A DNA stretch of 6,513 nucleotides from positions 1 to 6,513 of the forward strand of contig DATBFX010000408.1 of assembly GCA_036558305.1 (NCBI GenBank). The letters run 5' to 3'. This document shows positions 1 through 5,223 of this stretch, in pieces (position 1 is the first letter of the stretch; each line of letters opens with the position of its first letter). Both the position numbers and the translations under genes were made by a program. Source of the stretch: DATBFX01 sp036558305. GTDB lineage: Bacteria; Chloroflexota; Chloroflexia; Thermomicrobiales; UBA6265. The notes under the pieces were generated by a model that was not told the origin of the DNA, did no database searches, and saw only the letters and a program-made list of their open reading frames with translations.

Positions 1-566
1 GCGCTGAGCAACCCCGCGTCACCCACCGCCGCGACCCGAACCGACGGCGGCAGTTCGCCGCCGATCCGCCGCGCGCCCGCCGCCGTCGTCACGATCAGCA
101 CCGGCACCTCCCCGGACCGAAACAGGCGCCGGTCGAGGTCGAGATCGCCGCTCGCGCTCACCACGACGTTCAGCGGCGGTTCCGGCTTGCCGAGCGTTGC
201 CCGCAGCGACCGGTAGGCGTCCGCCAGCGGCGGGTAGATGTAGTCGCCGGTCCAGCGGTGCTCGGACGACGCCGCCCGCAGCGTCCCCGCCCCGATCACC
301 ACCGCGTCGGCGACCGCGCGCAGCACCCCCATCACCATCCGGTCGTGCCGGTTGAACCCGCTGATCTCCCCGCCGCCGGCGTGACCGGGCACGCCGAGCG
401 AGACGACGCCGTCCAACGTCTCCACGAAGTTGGCGAAGACGTGCGGTCGCCCCGGCCGCGCGGGGAAGCGCAACCCTCCGTAGAGGTCGGCGAGTTCCTC
501 CGGGAGCGGCAAATCGGCCCCCTGAACGCTGTCGAAGAGGGTTTCCAGCGGCGCCAGTGCGGTCAT
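1..566 (-). CDS. RibD C-terminal-domain (DHFR-fold) pyrimidine/pterin reductase, 3' end outside window
   Basis: The open frame runs 188 codons from the ATG at 566-564 off the left edge without a stop, so the C-terminus is missing. The translation begins MTALAPLETLFDSV. It carries RibD_C-type motifs: RPHVFANFVETLDGVVSLG at about residues 40-58 (the S/T-x-DG segment of the fold) and LRAVADAVVIGAGTLR at about 82-97 (the NADPH-side glycine segment). Family knowledge: RibD_C domains reduce 5-amino-6-ribosylamino-uracil phosphate with NADPH in riboflavin synthesis and share the dihydrofolate reductase fold; stand-alone copies are often of uncertain substrate. No deaminase domain precedes it. The ATG overlaps the folE stop as ATGA and has only a weak Shine-Dalgarno, which points to translational coupling. 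That pairing makes a pterin or dihydropterin substrate as plausible as the riboflavin intermediate. The family call is confident; the substrate is inference. Confidence 0.85.
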   Translation of the reverse strand, partial: MTALAPLETLFDSVQGADLPLPEELADLYGGLRFPARPGRPHVFANFVETLDGVVSLGVPGHAGGGEISGFNRHDRMVMGVLRAVADAVVIGAGTLRAASSEHRWTGDYIYPPLADAYRSLRATLGKPEPPLNVVVSASGDLDLDRRLFRSGEVPVLIVTTAAGARRIGGELPPSVRVAAVGDAGLLS

Positions 567-1216
567 CGGTGCAACCCACAGGCGACGAAAAACTCGGACC
601 GCAAGGCCGGGTTGTGCTCGTATTCGCCCCGCCAAAAGGTCGTCCGGGTCAGGGCCGCGGCCTCCTGGACACCGCGCATCTGCGTGCAGAGGTGGTGGGC
701 CTCCAGGTAGACCGCCACCCCGTGGGGCTGGAGCATCGCCTCCAAGGTGTCGGCGATCTGCTGCCCGATCCGCTCCTGGACCGCAAACCGCCGGGCGAAG
801 AGGCGGACCAGCCGCGTCAGCTTGGAGATGCCGATGATGTGCTCGTGCGCGATGTAGCCGACGTGGGCGTGCCCGAAGAACGGCAAAGCATGGTGCTCGC
901 ACAGCGAATAGAACTGGATCGGTCCTTCGATGACCTGACTCAAGCGGCAGTCCGGCCCGCCGCGGCACTCGGTCTCGAAGGCGGTCAGCAGCTTCGGATC
1001 GCCGTCGTACCCGTCGGTGGCGTCGAGCATCGCGCGGACGAAGCGGCGCGGGGTGTCGACCGTCGCCGGGGTCGAAAGGTCCATGCCGAACGCCGCGAAC
1101 ATCTCGGCGGCGTAGTCTTCGAAGCGGCGCAATTGCTCGGCCGAGACCGCCCGCTTCCGCAGGGACATCGCGGTCTGCAAATCGTCGGGATCGACGAGGT
1201 CCAATGACGACGACAC
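563..1216 (-). CDS. folE: GTP cyclohydrolase I (zinc-dependent, FolE type)
   Basis: The product converts GTP to 7,8-dihydroneopterin triphosphate plus formate, the first step of folate and other pterin pathways, in the cytoplasm. The 217-residue protein is close to the E. coli length (222). The zinc ligands are visible: Cys106 and His109 in SLCEHH and Cys177 in HHLCTQMRGV. The 71-residue spacing between the two Cys matches E. coli Cys110/Cys181. Other family segments are GISKLTRLVRLFARR (129-143) and VQERIGQQIADTLE (146-159). The start is the GTG at 1216-1214, preceded by AGGAGG with a 7-nt spacer; the frame stays open further upstream, but only into the neighbouring gene's antiparallel coding. 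It lies 70 bp downstream of the AIF-like gene on the same strand, and its TGA overlaps the next gene's ATG. It is the zinc FolE1 type, not the metal-promiscuous FolE2 family. Confidence 0.96.
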   Translation of the reverse strand: MSSSLDLVDPDDLQTAMSLRKRAVSAEQLRRFEDYAAEMFAAFGMDLSTPATVDTPRRFVRAMLDATDGYDGDPKLLTAFETECRGGPDCRLSQVIEGPIQFYSLCEHHALPFFGHAHVGYIAHEHIIGISKLTRLVRLFARRFAVQERIGQQIADTLEAMLQPHGVAVYLEAHHLCTQMRGVQEAAALTRTTFWRGEYEHNPALRSEFFVACGLHR

Positions 1217-1223
1217 GTCGGTT

Positions 1224-1229
1224 CCTCCT
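1224..1229 (-). promoter_or_regulatory. Ribosome binding site fixing the folE GTG start
   Basis: On the minus strand AGGAGG sits 7 nt before the GTG at 1216. No comparable site precedes the upstream in-frame ATG at 1603, so the short form is chosen. Confidence 0.85.
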
Positions 1230-1286
1230 GTGGATGTGAAGCTTGATGAGCGAACGGACCCCGGCGCGGGCGCCCGTCCCCGGCAA

Positions 1287-2483
1287 TCATTCGATGGCGA
1301 TCCGGCCGATGAGTTCCGGGGCGCGAAACCGTTGGGCGCTGCCGACCAACTCGCGGGCGTCGTCCGTCCGATCCCACACGTTCCAGAGCAGGACCCCGCG
1401 CACGCGCGCATCCCGCACGAAATAGACCACCCCCCGCCGATACGGCTCCGCCCAATCGGCGACCGTGTCGAGCCGCGCGTCCACCTCGCCGACGGCCTCG
1501 TAGCCGAGGTCGAAGAGGTCGGAGTAGAAGTAGGGGAGATGGTCGTACGGCGCCGGATCGCCGGCCATCGCGCGCCCGGCGGCGCGGCCCATCCGCTTGG
1601 CATTGTCTTCGTGTTCGACCCGGACCAACTCGCCGAGCGCCGGTTGGCAAAACCGCGCGACGTCCCCGGCCGCGTGGACGTCCGGGTGGCTCGTGCGCAG
1701 GTAGGGATCGACGACGATCCCGTCCGCCGTCGCCAAACCGGCCGCCTCCGCCAACTCGACGTTCGGCCGGGTGCCGATCCCCGCCACGATCCCGTCGACC
1801 ACCAATTCCCGTCCCGCCGCCCCCTCGGCGGTGCCGAGCGTCACGGCGAGTTGGTCGCCGCGCTCCGCCACGTCGGTCACCGCGGCGCCGGGAATCACCT
1901 CGACCCCCTCGGTTCGGTACCGCTCGGTCAGCGATCCCGCCAGATCGCTCGGGAAGAGACGGGCGCCGATCGCCTCCTCCGGGAAGATCATCGCGACCTC
2001 CTTCCCGTTCGTGGCCAGGGCGGCGGCGATCTCCGATCCGACGAATCCGCCGCCCACGACCGCAAACCGCCGGCCGTGCTCCGTGAGCGAGCGGAGCCGC
2101 CGGTAGTCGTCCAGCGTGCGGAAGTAGATGATCCGGTGACCGCCAAAGGGGAGACGCCGGGGTGTGACGCCGGTCGCCAGCAGCAGCTTGTCGAAGCCGT
2201 AGACGTCGCCGCGATCGTCGACCGCCTGCTTCGCGCGGAGATCGAGCGTCCGCACGGTCCGCCCCAGGTGGAGTCCGACCCCGCGATCCGCCGTCCCCAG
2301 CCAGACGCTCTCGAAGGGCTTGCCTTGCCACAGCTTTTTCGAAAGGGGCGGCCGCTTGTAGGGCGGATCGGGCTCGCTACCGATCAACCCGATCGAACCG
2401 TCGGGGTCGACCTCGCGGATACCGCGTACGGCGGCGTCGGCAGTCATCCCGCCGCCGGCGATCAGGTAGGTGAAGTGCGACAT
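1287..2483 (-). CDS. FAD/NAD(P)-dependent oxidoreductase resembling apoptosis-inducing factor (AIF)
   Basis: This 398-residue flavoprotein has a two-dinucleotide-domain fold. The N-terminal FAD segment is LIAGGGMTADAAVRGIRE (about 7-24). The second, NAD(P)H-binding, motif is VVGGGFVGSEIAAAL (142-156). FAD closure motifs are LLLATGVTPR (100-109) and VHAAGDVARF (269-278). Compared from memory with human AIFM1, the match continues through YKRPPLSKKLW (42-52), RVEHEDNA (288-295), SDLFDLGYEAVG (321-332) and the C-terminal RGVVYFVRDARVRGVLLWN (350-368), which corresponds to the AIF C-terminal domain. AIF active-site positions Lys177, Phe310, Glu314 and His454 appear as Lys49, Phe147, Glu151 and His291; Trp483 appears as Tyr320. 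There is no signal peptide or Rieske domain, so it should be a soluble NADH-oxidising flavoprotein. The start is supported by GAGGAG 6 nt upstream (2490-2495). It lies between the exported protein gene and folE in the operon. The electron acceptor is unknown. Confidence 0.92.
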   Translation of the reverse strand: MSHFTYLIAGGGMTADAAVRGIREVDPDGSIGLIGSEPDPPYKRPPLSKKLWQGKPFESVWLGTADRGVGLHLGRTVRTLDLRAKQAVDDRGDVYGFDKLLLATGVTPRRLPFGGHRIIYFRTLDDYRRLRSLTEHGRRFAVVGGGFVGSEIAAALATNGKEVAMIFPEEAIGARLFPSDLAGSLTERYRTEGVEVIPGAAVTDVAERGDQLAVTLGTAEGAAGRELVVDGIVAGIGTRPNVELAEAAGLATADGIVVDPYLRTSHPDVHAAGDVARFCQPALGELVRVEHEDNAKRMGRAAGRAMAGDPAPYDHLPYFYSDLFDLGYEAVGEVDARLDTVADWAEPYRRGVVYFVRDARVRGVLLWNVWDRTDDARELVGSAQRFRAPELIGRIAIE

Positions 2484-2504
2484 CGTTTTCTCCTCGCGGC
2501 GGGC

Positions 2505-2538
2505 ACGGCGAACGAGACCGGCGTCCCCAGTTCGCCGT
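2505..2538 (-). promoter_or_regulatory. Intercistronic stem-loop upstream of the AIF-like gene
   Basis: Perfect 9-bp arms ACGGCGAAC (2505-2513) and GTTCGCCGT (2530-2538) enclose a 16-nt loop in the 77-bp gap between two co-oriented genes. No T-tract follows in the transcribed direction, so it is a poor intrinsic terminator. It could be an RNA-stability or partial attenuation element that sets different expression of the exported protein and the downstream enzymes. It ends about 10 nt before the AIF-like gene's Shine-Dalgarno. Confidence 0.45.
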
Positions 2539-2560
2539 ACCCGCGACCTAACGAATGCGA

Positions 2561-3220
2561 CTACGCGAACTTCTCGGGGAACTGGCTGATGATGCCCGTG
2601 CTGAGCATGTCGGCCATCTCGAGGATCTGCCGGTGGACCGTGTCGTAGGCGGCGATGTCCGCCGGCCAGTCTCCCTTCAGGTGGGCGACGGCTTCGGCCA
2701 GGGTATCGTCGAGGTGGGTTTTCATCATCGCCTTCATCTCGTCCCGCGGCCAGGCCGTGGGGTTGGCGTCGCTCAAGAAGGTGGCGATCTCGTCCGCGTT
2801 GGCATACCAGCGTTGGCTTGCCGCATCGATCTTGGCGGTATCACCGGCCTTGGCGGCGGCGAGTACGTCGGCGGCGCCGAGGATGTGCTGCTTGAGGAGG
2901 TCCGTCAGTTTGTCGCCGGCCGCCTCGCCGTAGTACGGCTTGATGGCGTCGCCGATGTCGACCTGGTTCTGCAGCAGCCGCTGCGTCGTGGCGTCGGTTT
3001 CAGGCGAACCCGCGGCAAAGTCGACGATGAACAGGCGCGTCCAGGTGATGTGATCCTCCCACAGCTTGCGCATCGCCTCCCGGAAGGCGACCTGGCTGGC
3101 CGGGATCGCCCCGGTCTCCGCCGGGACGGGTGTGGCGGTCTCGGCCGAGGCGGTCGCAAACGACGCCACCGCGGCAACCAGACTCAGCGCCAGAACGAGT
3201 CGCATGATTTTCGAAGGCAT
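2561..3220 (-). CDS. Exported helical protein of unknown function, one His per predicted helix
   Basis: This 219-residue precursor has a clear Sec signal: basic start MPSKIMR, hydrophobic core LVLALSLVAAVASF, then an AxA-type cleavage site after Ala26 (ATASA/ET). The mature part is nearly all alpha-helical and reads as about four amphipathic helices. Conserved-looking segments are LWEDHITWTRLFIVDF (53-68), QNQVDIGDAIKPYYG (84-98), LLKQHILGAADVL (108-120), RWYANADEIATFL (137-149), MMKTHLDDTLAEAV (165-178) and AYDTVHRQILEMAD (191-204). The pattern resembles a widespread family of uncharacterised exported bacterial proteins; I cannot name a Pfam family with confidence. Histidines 57, 112, 169 and 196 fall one in each predicted helix, as in metal- or heme-binding bundles, but this is inference. 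The start at 3220 is chosen because GGAGGA lies 7 nt upstream; the in-frame ATG at 3241 would leave that site inside the gene. It is first in the operon. Confidence 0.85.
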   Translation of the reverse strand: MPSKIMRLVLALSLVAAVASFATASAETATPVPAETGAIPASQVAFREAMRKLWEDHITWTRLFIVDFAAGSPETDATTQRLLQNQVDIGDAIKPYYGEAAGDKLTDLLKQHILGAADVLAAAKAGDTAKIDAASQRWYANADEIATFLSDANPTAWPRDEMKAMMKTHLDDTLAEAVAHLKGDWPADIAAYDTVHRQILEMADMLSTGIISQFPEKFA

Positions 3221-3430
3221 GGTTCTCTCCTCCGTGGCCATCGGCGGCCCGGTCCATCGCGTTCCGATCGATCGCAGGTGACGGCAAGGGTTGGGAATCA
3301 GCCCGAGCGCCGGGGCACCCGTGGCCGCGGCGGGCTACGCGCCGGTTCGTCGACCCGGCAGTCTCGTCGTCCCTGAGCGGATGGCAATGCGGCCATGGGA
3401 ACCCTCCGGTCGCCGTCGAGGGTGTCGTGT
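3221..3430 (-). other. Long 5' leader of the minus-strand operon
   Basis: From the predicted transcription start near 3431 to the ATG at 3220 there are about 210 nt with no convincing gene. Near the 5' end a stem-loop forms from ACCCTC (3401-3406) and GAGGGT (3418-3423), with an inner CGG/CCG pair. A weaker ATGGC/GCCAT hairpin lies at 3381-3396. I recognise no known riboswitch consensus. The ribosome site GGAGGA (3228-3233) lies at the 3' end. Confidence 0.45.
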
Positions 3431-3437
3431 CCGTGGC

Positions 3438-3465
3438 AGCATACCAGGTTTCTCCATAATGTCAA
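3438..3465 (-). promoter_or_regulatory. Sigma-70-type promoter for the minus-strand operon
   Basis: On the minus strand TTGACA (plus 3460-3465) is a perfect -35 box. A 16-bp spacer leads to TATGCT (plus 3438-3443), preceded by TGG, i.e. an extended -10 (TGnTATGCT). The predicted start is near 3431. The -35 lies inside the left half of the inverted-repeat operator, so repressor binding would block it. Confidence 0.7.
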
Positions 3466-3481
3466 GATATTATTTGACATT
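3458..3481. promoter_or_regulatory. Inverted-repeat operator shared by divergent promoters
   Basis: AATGTCAA (3458-3465) and TTGACATT (3474-3481) are perfect 8-bp arms around the AT-rich spacer GATATTAT, an AT island in very GC-rich surroundings. The operator contains the minus-strand -35 and lies directly next to the plus-strand -35 at 3483-3488, which repeats the TTGACA half-site 9 bp further on. By position it is the likely binding site of the adjacent winged-helix regulator. The sequence differs from the CAAC-N6-GTTG operator type of cyanobacterial SufR. Confidence 0.7.
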
Positions 3482-3482
3482 C

Positions 3483-3511
3483 TTGACAAAGCGGACACGC
3501 CGTCGTATCGT
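3483..3511 (+). promoter_or_regulatory. Sigma-70-type promoter for the winged-helix regulator
   Basis: TTGACA (3483-3488), 17-bp spacer, then TATCGT (3506-3511, 4 of 6 to consensus). The predicted start at about 3518 leaves a leader of about 25 nt containing GGAGG (3526-3530) before the ATG at 3543. A second TTGACA at 3474-3479 belongs to the operator and has no suitable -10. Confidence 0.65.
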
Positions 3512-3542
3512 TGACCGTGATGGACGGAGGCAATGCCGCGGT

Positions 3543-4193
3543 ATGACGGGCTGGGAACAACGCTTCTTCGCCAGCACGCGCGGCCAGGTGGTCACGCTGC
3601 TGCGCCGGGGTGACCGCACGGTCGACGAGCTGGCGCATGCCGTGGGGTTGACCGACAACGCCGTCCGCGCCCACCTGGCCGTCCTCGAACGCGACGGCCT
3701 CGTCGTGCAGGGCGGTCTGCGCCGCGGCGGTGGCAAACCCGCCTTCGCCTACGAATTGACACCGGAGGCGGAACGGCTCTTTCCCAAAGCCGACGGCCCC
3801 CTCCTCCGCCTCCTCCTCGACGTCCTCGCCGAGCGGCTCCCGGCCGCGACGTTCGACGACGTGCTCCGGGAGGTGGGGCACCGCGCGGGAGCGGACGCCG
3901 CGGCAGCGGAGGGAGACTTACGCGCGCGGATCGATGCCGCGCTCGCGCTCCTCGCCGAGTTGGGCGGTCTCGCGGAAGCCGACGAGCACGACGGCGGCTT
4001 CGTGATCCGGGGCTACAGTTGCCCACTGGCCGCGGCCGCGCCGGGCCACCCGGCGGTCTGCCGGCTGGCGGCGGCGCTGCTCACCGAGGTGGCCGGCGTC
4101 CCGGTCCTGGCCCGCTGCGAACCGGGCGAACCGCCACGCTGCCGCTTCGACGTACCCCGACCGGGGCAGGAGACGGGAGAACGTGGTCCGTAG
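3543..4193 (+). CDS. SufR/COG2345-like winged-helix regulator with four-cysteine C-terminal motif
   Basis: This 216-residue DNA-binding protein has an ArsR-like N-terminal wHTH: RGQVVTLLRRGDRTVDELAHAVG (13-35), recognition helix TDNAVRAHLAVLERDGLV (37-54), and the wing RRGGGKPAFAYELT (60-73) typical of COG2345 regulators. A helical middle (84-145) leads to a C-terminal sensor with Cys160, Cys173, Cys192 and Cys200, spaced CX12CX18CX7C. Regulators of this group, such as SufR, bind an Fe-S cluster and derepress when it is lost; whether this protein holds a cluster, zinc or a thiol switch cannot be read from sequence. The ATG at 3543 follows GGAGG by 12 nt, slightly long. An 8-codon ORF (3520-3546) ends in TGA overlapping this ATG. 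It is divergent from the AIF/folE operon across a shared operator. Its TAG stop lies inside the downstream repeat. Confidence 0.88.
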   Translation: MTGWEQRFFASTRGQVVTLLRRGDRTVDELAHAVGLTDNAVRAHLAVLERDGLVVQGGLRRGGGKPAFAYELTPEAERLFPKADGPLLRLLLDVLAERLPAATFDDVLREVGHRAGADAAAAEGDLRARIDAALALLAELGGLAEADEHDGGFVIRGYSCPLAAAAPGHPAVCRLAAALLTEVAGVPVLARCEPGEPPRCRFDVPRPGQETGERGP

Positions 4194-4278
4194 GGGCGGA
4201 CCGGGTGCCCTTTGGGCGATGTCCGCCCTCGACGTATGCGGAATGCGACGAGGGCGGACACGGCGGTCCGCCCCTACG
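4189..4278. repeat. 90-bp structured palindromic repeat (REP/MITE-like), probable bidirectional terminator
   Basis: Outer 15-bp perfect arms CGTAGGGGCGGACCG (4189-4203) and CGGTCCGCCCCTACG (4264-4278) enclose two further hairpins: GCCC-TTT-GGGC (4207-4217), and TGTCCGCCCTCG (4220-4231) with CGAGGGCGGACA (4249-4260). The predicted single-strand fold is therefore a three-way junction. GTAGGGGCGG...CCGCCCCTAC ends resemble multicopy intergenic palindromes of Chloroflexota and cyanobacteria (recalled, not searched). It separates two convergent genes, whose transcripts would both end in or near it, and supplies the TAG stop of the regulator. No transposase is present. Confidence 0.8.
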
Positions 4279-4310
4279 CAATCCCCGGGCCGTCACCCCC
4301 GAGATTCGGT

Positions 4311-5120
4311 CTAAGCCGAGCCCACCCGACCCGAAACCACGTGCGCCGCGACCGGAAACGTGACACCACTCGCGGTGCGGAACGGAGCGAGCGCCTCGTC
4401 CATCTCCGCCTTCGCCCCCTCGTAGACCGTCCCACCAAGCTCCCGCAACATCGCCCCCAGCGGCGTCGCGTCGAACTCTCCCTCCAGGAAGGCTTCGACA
4501 CTCGGGTAGGTGACCGCATCTCGGATCGTCTCGACGCGCACCGCCTCAAATCCGGCCGCATCGAGCAAGCCACCCAGCTCCGCGGCGTCGTGCAAAACGA
4601 ACGGCGCCCGCACGATCGCCTCCGCCCCAGCCCCAGCGAGGCGACCGGCGATCTCGGCCTGCCGGGCGTACGGCGGGCTTACCTTGATCGCAGCCCAGGT
4701 GGCGAGCGCAACGCTCCCCGACGACGTCAGCACCCGGTGCATCTCCCGCAGCGCGGCGAGGCGATCCGGGAAGAACATCAAGGCGAATTGACAGAGCACC
4801 CGCTCGAACGACGCGGCGGGAAAGGGCAGCGCCGCCGCGTCTCCCTGGCGCCAGTCGAGATCCGGTCGGACGCGCGCGGCGACCGCGAGCATCCCGGGAT
4901 TCAGATCGAGGCCAACCACGCGCCCGGTCGCCCCGACGCGGTCGGCAGCCGTCCGGGCGACGATACCGGTTCCGCAGGCGACGTCGAGGACGCGATCCCC
5001 CGTTCCGACACCGGCAGCCGCGACGACCCGCGGCGCCCAGGCGGTCATCAAGGCGGGGACGAGCAGCGCTTCGTAGCGTTCGGCGGCGGTCGTCTCGACC
5101 TGCCAGGTTTGCGTCACCAT
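4311..5120 (-). CDS. Class I SAM-dependent methyltransferase
   Basis: This 269-residue cytoplasmic protein has a Rossmann methyltransferase core of the Methyltransf_11/25, UbiE-like type. Motif I is VLDVACGTGIVA (44-55). The acidic end of strand 2 is VVGLDLNPGML (68-78). Then come GDAAALPFPAASFERVLCQFALMFF (93-117) and the post-motif helix REMHRVL (125-131) before GSVALATW. It would transfer a methyl group from SAM to a small molecule; the C-terminal half (about 140-269), which sets the substrate, is not diagnostic. The ATG at 5120 is chosen because a perfect AAGGAGGT lies 5 nt upstream; the longer in-frame ATG at 5180 lies upstream of the predicted promoter. It is divergent from the HxlR-type regulator and so probably its target. 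It is convergent with the four-cysteine regulator. Confidence 0.9.
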   Translation of the reverse strand: MVTQTWQVETTAAERYEALLVPALMTAWAPRVVAAAGVGTGDRVLDVACGTGIVARTAADRVGATGRVVGLDLNPGMLAVAARVRPDLDWRQGDAAALPFPAASFERVLCQFALMFFPDRLAALREMHRVLTSSGSVALATWAAIKVSPPYARQAEIAGRLAGAGAEAIVRAPFVLHDAAELGGLLDAAGFEAVRVETIRDAVTYPSVEAFLEGEFDATPLGAMLRELGGTVYEGAKAEMDEALAPFRTASGVTFPVAAHVVSGRVGSA

Positions 5121-5125
5121 CGGCG

Positions 5126-5133
5126 ACCTCCTT
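5126..5133 (-). promoter_or_regulatory. Perfect Shine-Dalgarno of the methyltransferase gene
   Basis: AAGGAGGT on the minus strand is fully complementary to the usual 16S rRNA 3' end, 5 nt before the ATG at 5120. It is the strongest ribosome site in the window and settles the start. Confidence 0.85.
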
Positions 5134-5146
5134 TCGTCTTGGATCG

Positions 5147-5174
5147 ATGGTAGGGGTTTGCGCCGGCGCGACAA
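5147..5174 (-). promoter_or_regulatory. Putative promoter of the methyltransferase gene
   Basis: On the minus strand TTGTCG (plus 5169-5174) and TACCAT (plus 5147-5152) are separated by 16 bp, each 4 of 6 to consensus. The start would be near 5140, just before the ribosome site. The palindrome at 5175-5189 abuts the -35 on its upstream side, so the regulator could activate or repress here. Confidence 0.45.
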
Positions 5175-5189
5175 GTTCAATCATTGAAC
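5175..5189. promoter_or_regulatory. 15-bp palindromic operator between methyltransferase and HxlR regulator
   Basis: GTTCAAT-C-ATTGAAC is a perfect 7-bp inverted repeat with a one-base centre. It lies in the 103-bp divergent gap, abuts the methyltransferase -35, and covers the -49 to -35 positions of the leaderless regulator promoter. It is a likely site for the HxlR dimer by position and symmetry. Confidence 0.65.
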
Positions 5190-5211
5190 CGCGCTGTCCG
5201 CTCCGGCCTGG

Positions 5212-5223
5212 CATACTGTGCCC
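5212..5223 (+). promoter_or_regulatory. Extended -10 for a leaderless HxlR regulator mRNA
   Basis: TGG precedes CATACT (5212-5217), 4 of 6 to TATAAT with the TGn extension. The ATG begins at 5224, 7 nt after the last T of the -10 box, where transcription should start. No Shine-Dalgarno precedes the ATG. Together these favour a leaderless start at 5224 over the GTG at 5218. Confidence 0.5.

Noticed and set aside
19..579. A complete 186-codon minus-strand frame at the left edge
   Set aside because: The overlapping frame from 566 carries the RibD_C motifs and couples to folE by ATGA; this one is Arg/Gly-rich with none.
1217..1286. Terminator between the AIF-like gene and folE
   Set aside because: Only a short CGGGCGCCCG palindrome and no T-tract are present; read-through in one operon is more likely.
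1217..1603. Extension of FolE to an upstream ATG at 1603
   Set aside because: The extra residues overlap the AIF-like coding region in another frame, and the strong AGGAGG with a 7-nt spacer points to the GTG at 1216.
985..2331. A 448-codon minus-strand frame overlapping the AIF-like and folE genes
   Set aside because: It is a frame-shifted shadow of two genes with clear motifs; its Arg/Gly-rich translation shows no family signal.
1230..2648. A 472-codon open frame on the plus strand
   Set aside because: It is antisense to the AIF-like gene, which has full-length family motifs. The frame shows low-complexity Arg/Asp/Pro/Gly composition.
3221..3430. Known riboswitch (cobalamin, molybdenum cofactor, tetrahydrofolate or FMN type) in the operon leader
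   Set aside because: I looked for their characteristic boxes and did not find a convincing match; only simple hairpins are visible.
3298..3498. A 66-codon minus-strand frame in the divergent region
   Set aside because: It starts upstream of the predicted operon promoter and inside the AT-rich control region, has no ribosome site, and has no recognisable motif.
4212..5153. A 313-codon plus-strand frame
   Set aside because: It is antisense to the methyltransferase and starts inside the palindromic repeat; no recognisable motif.
5121..5180. Extension of the methyltransferase to the ATG at 5180
   Set aside because: It would place the start inside the palindrome, upstream of the predicted promoter, and ignore the perfect Shine-Dalgarno at 5126-5133.
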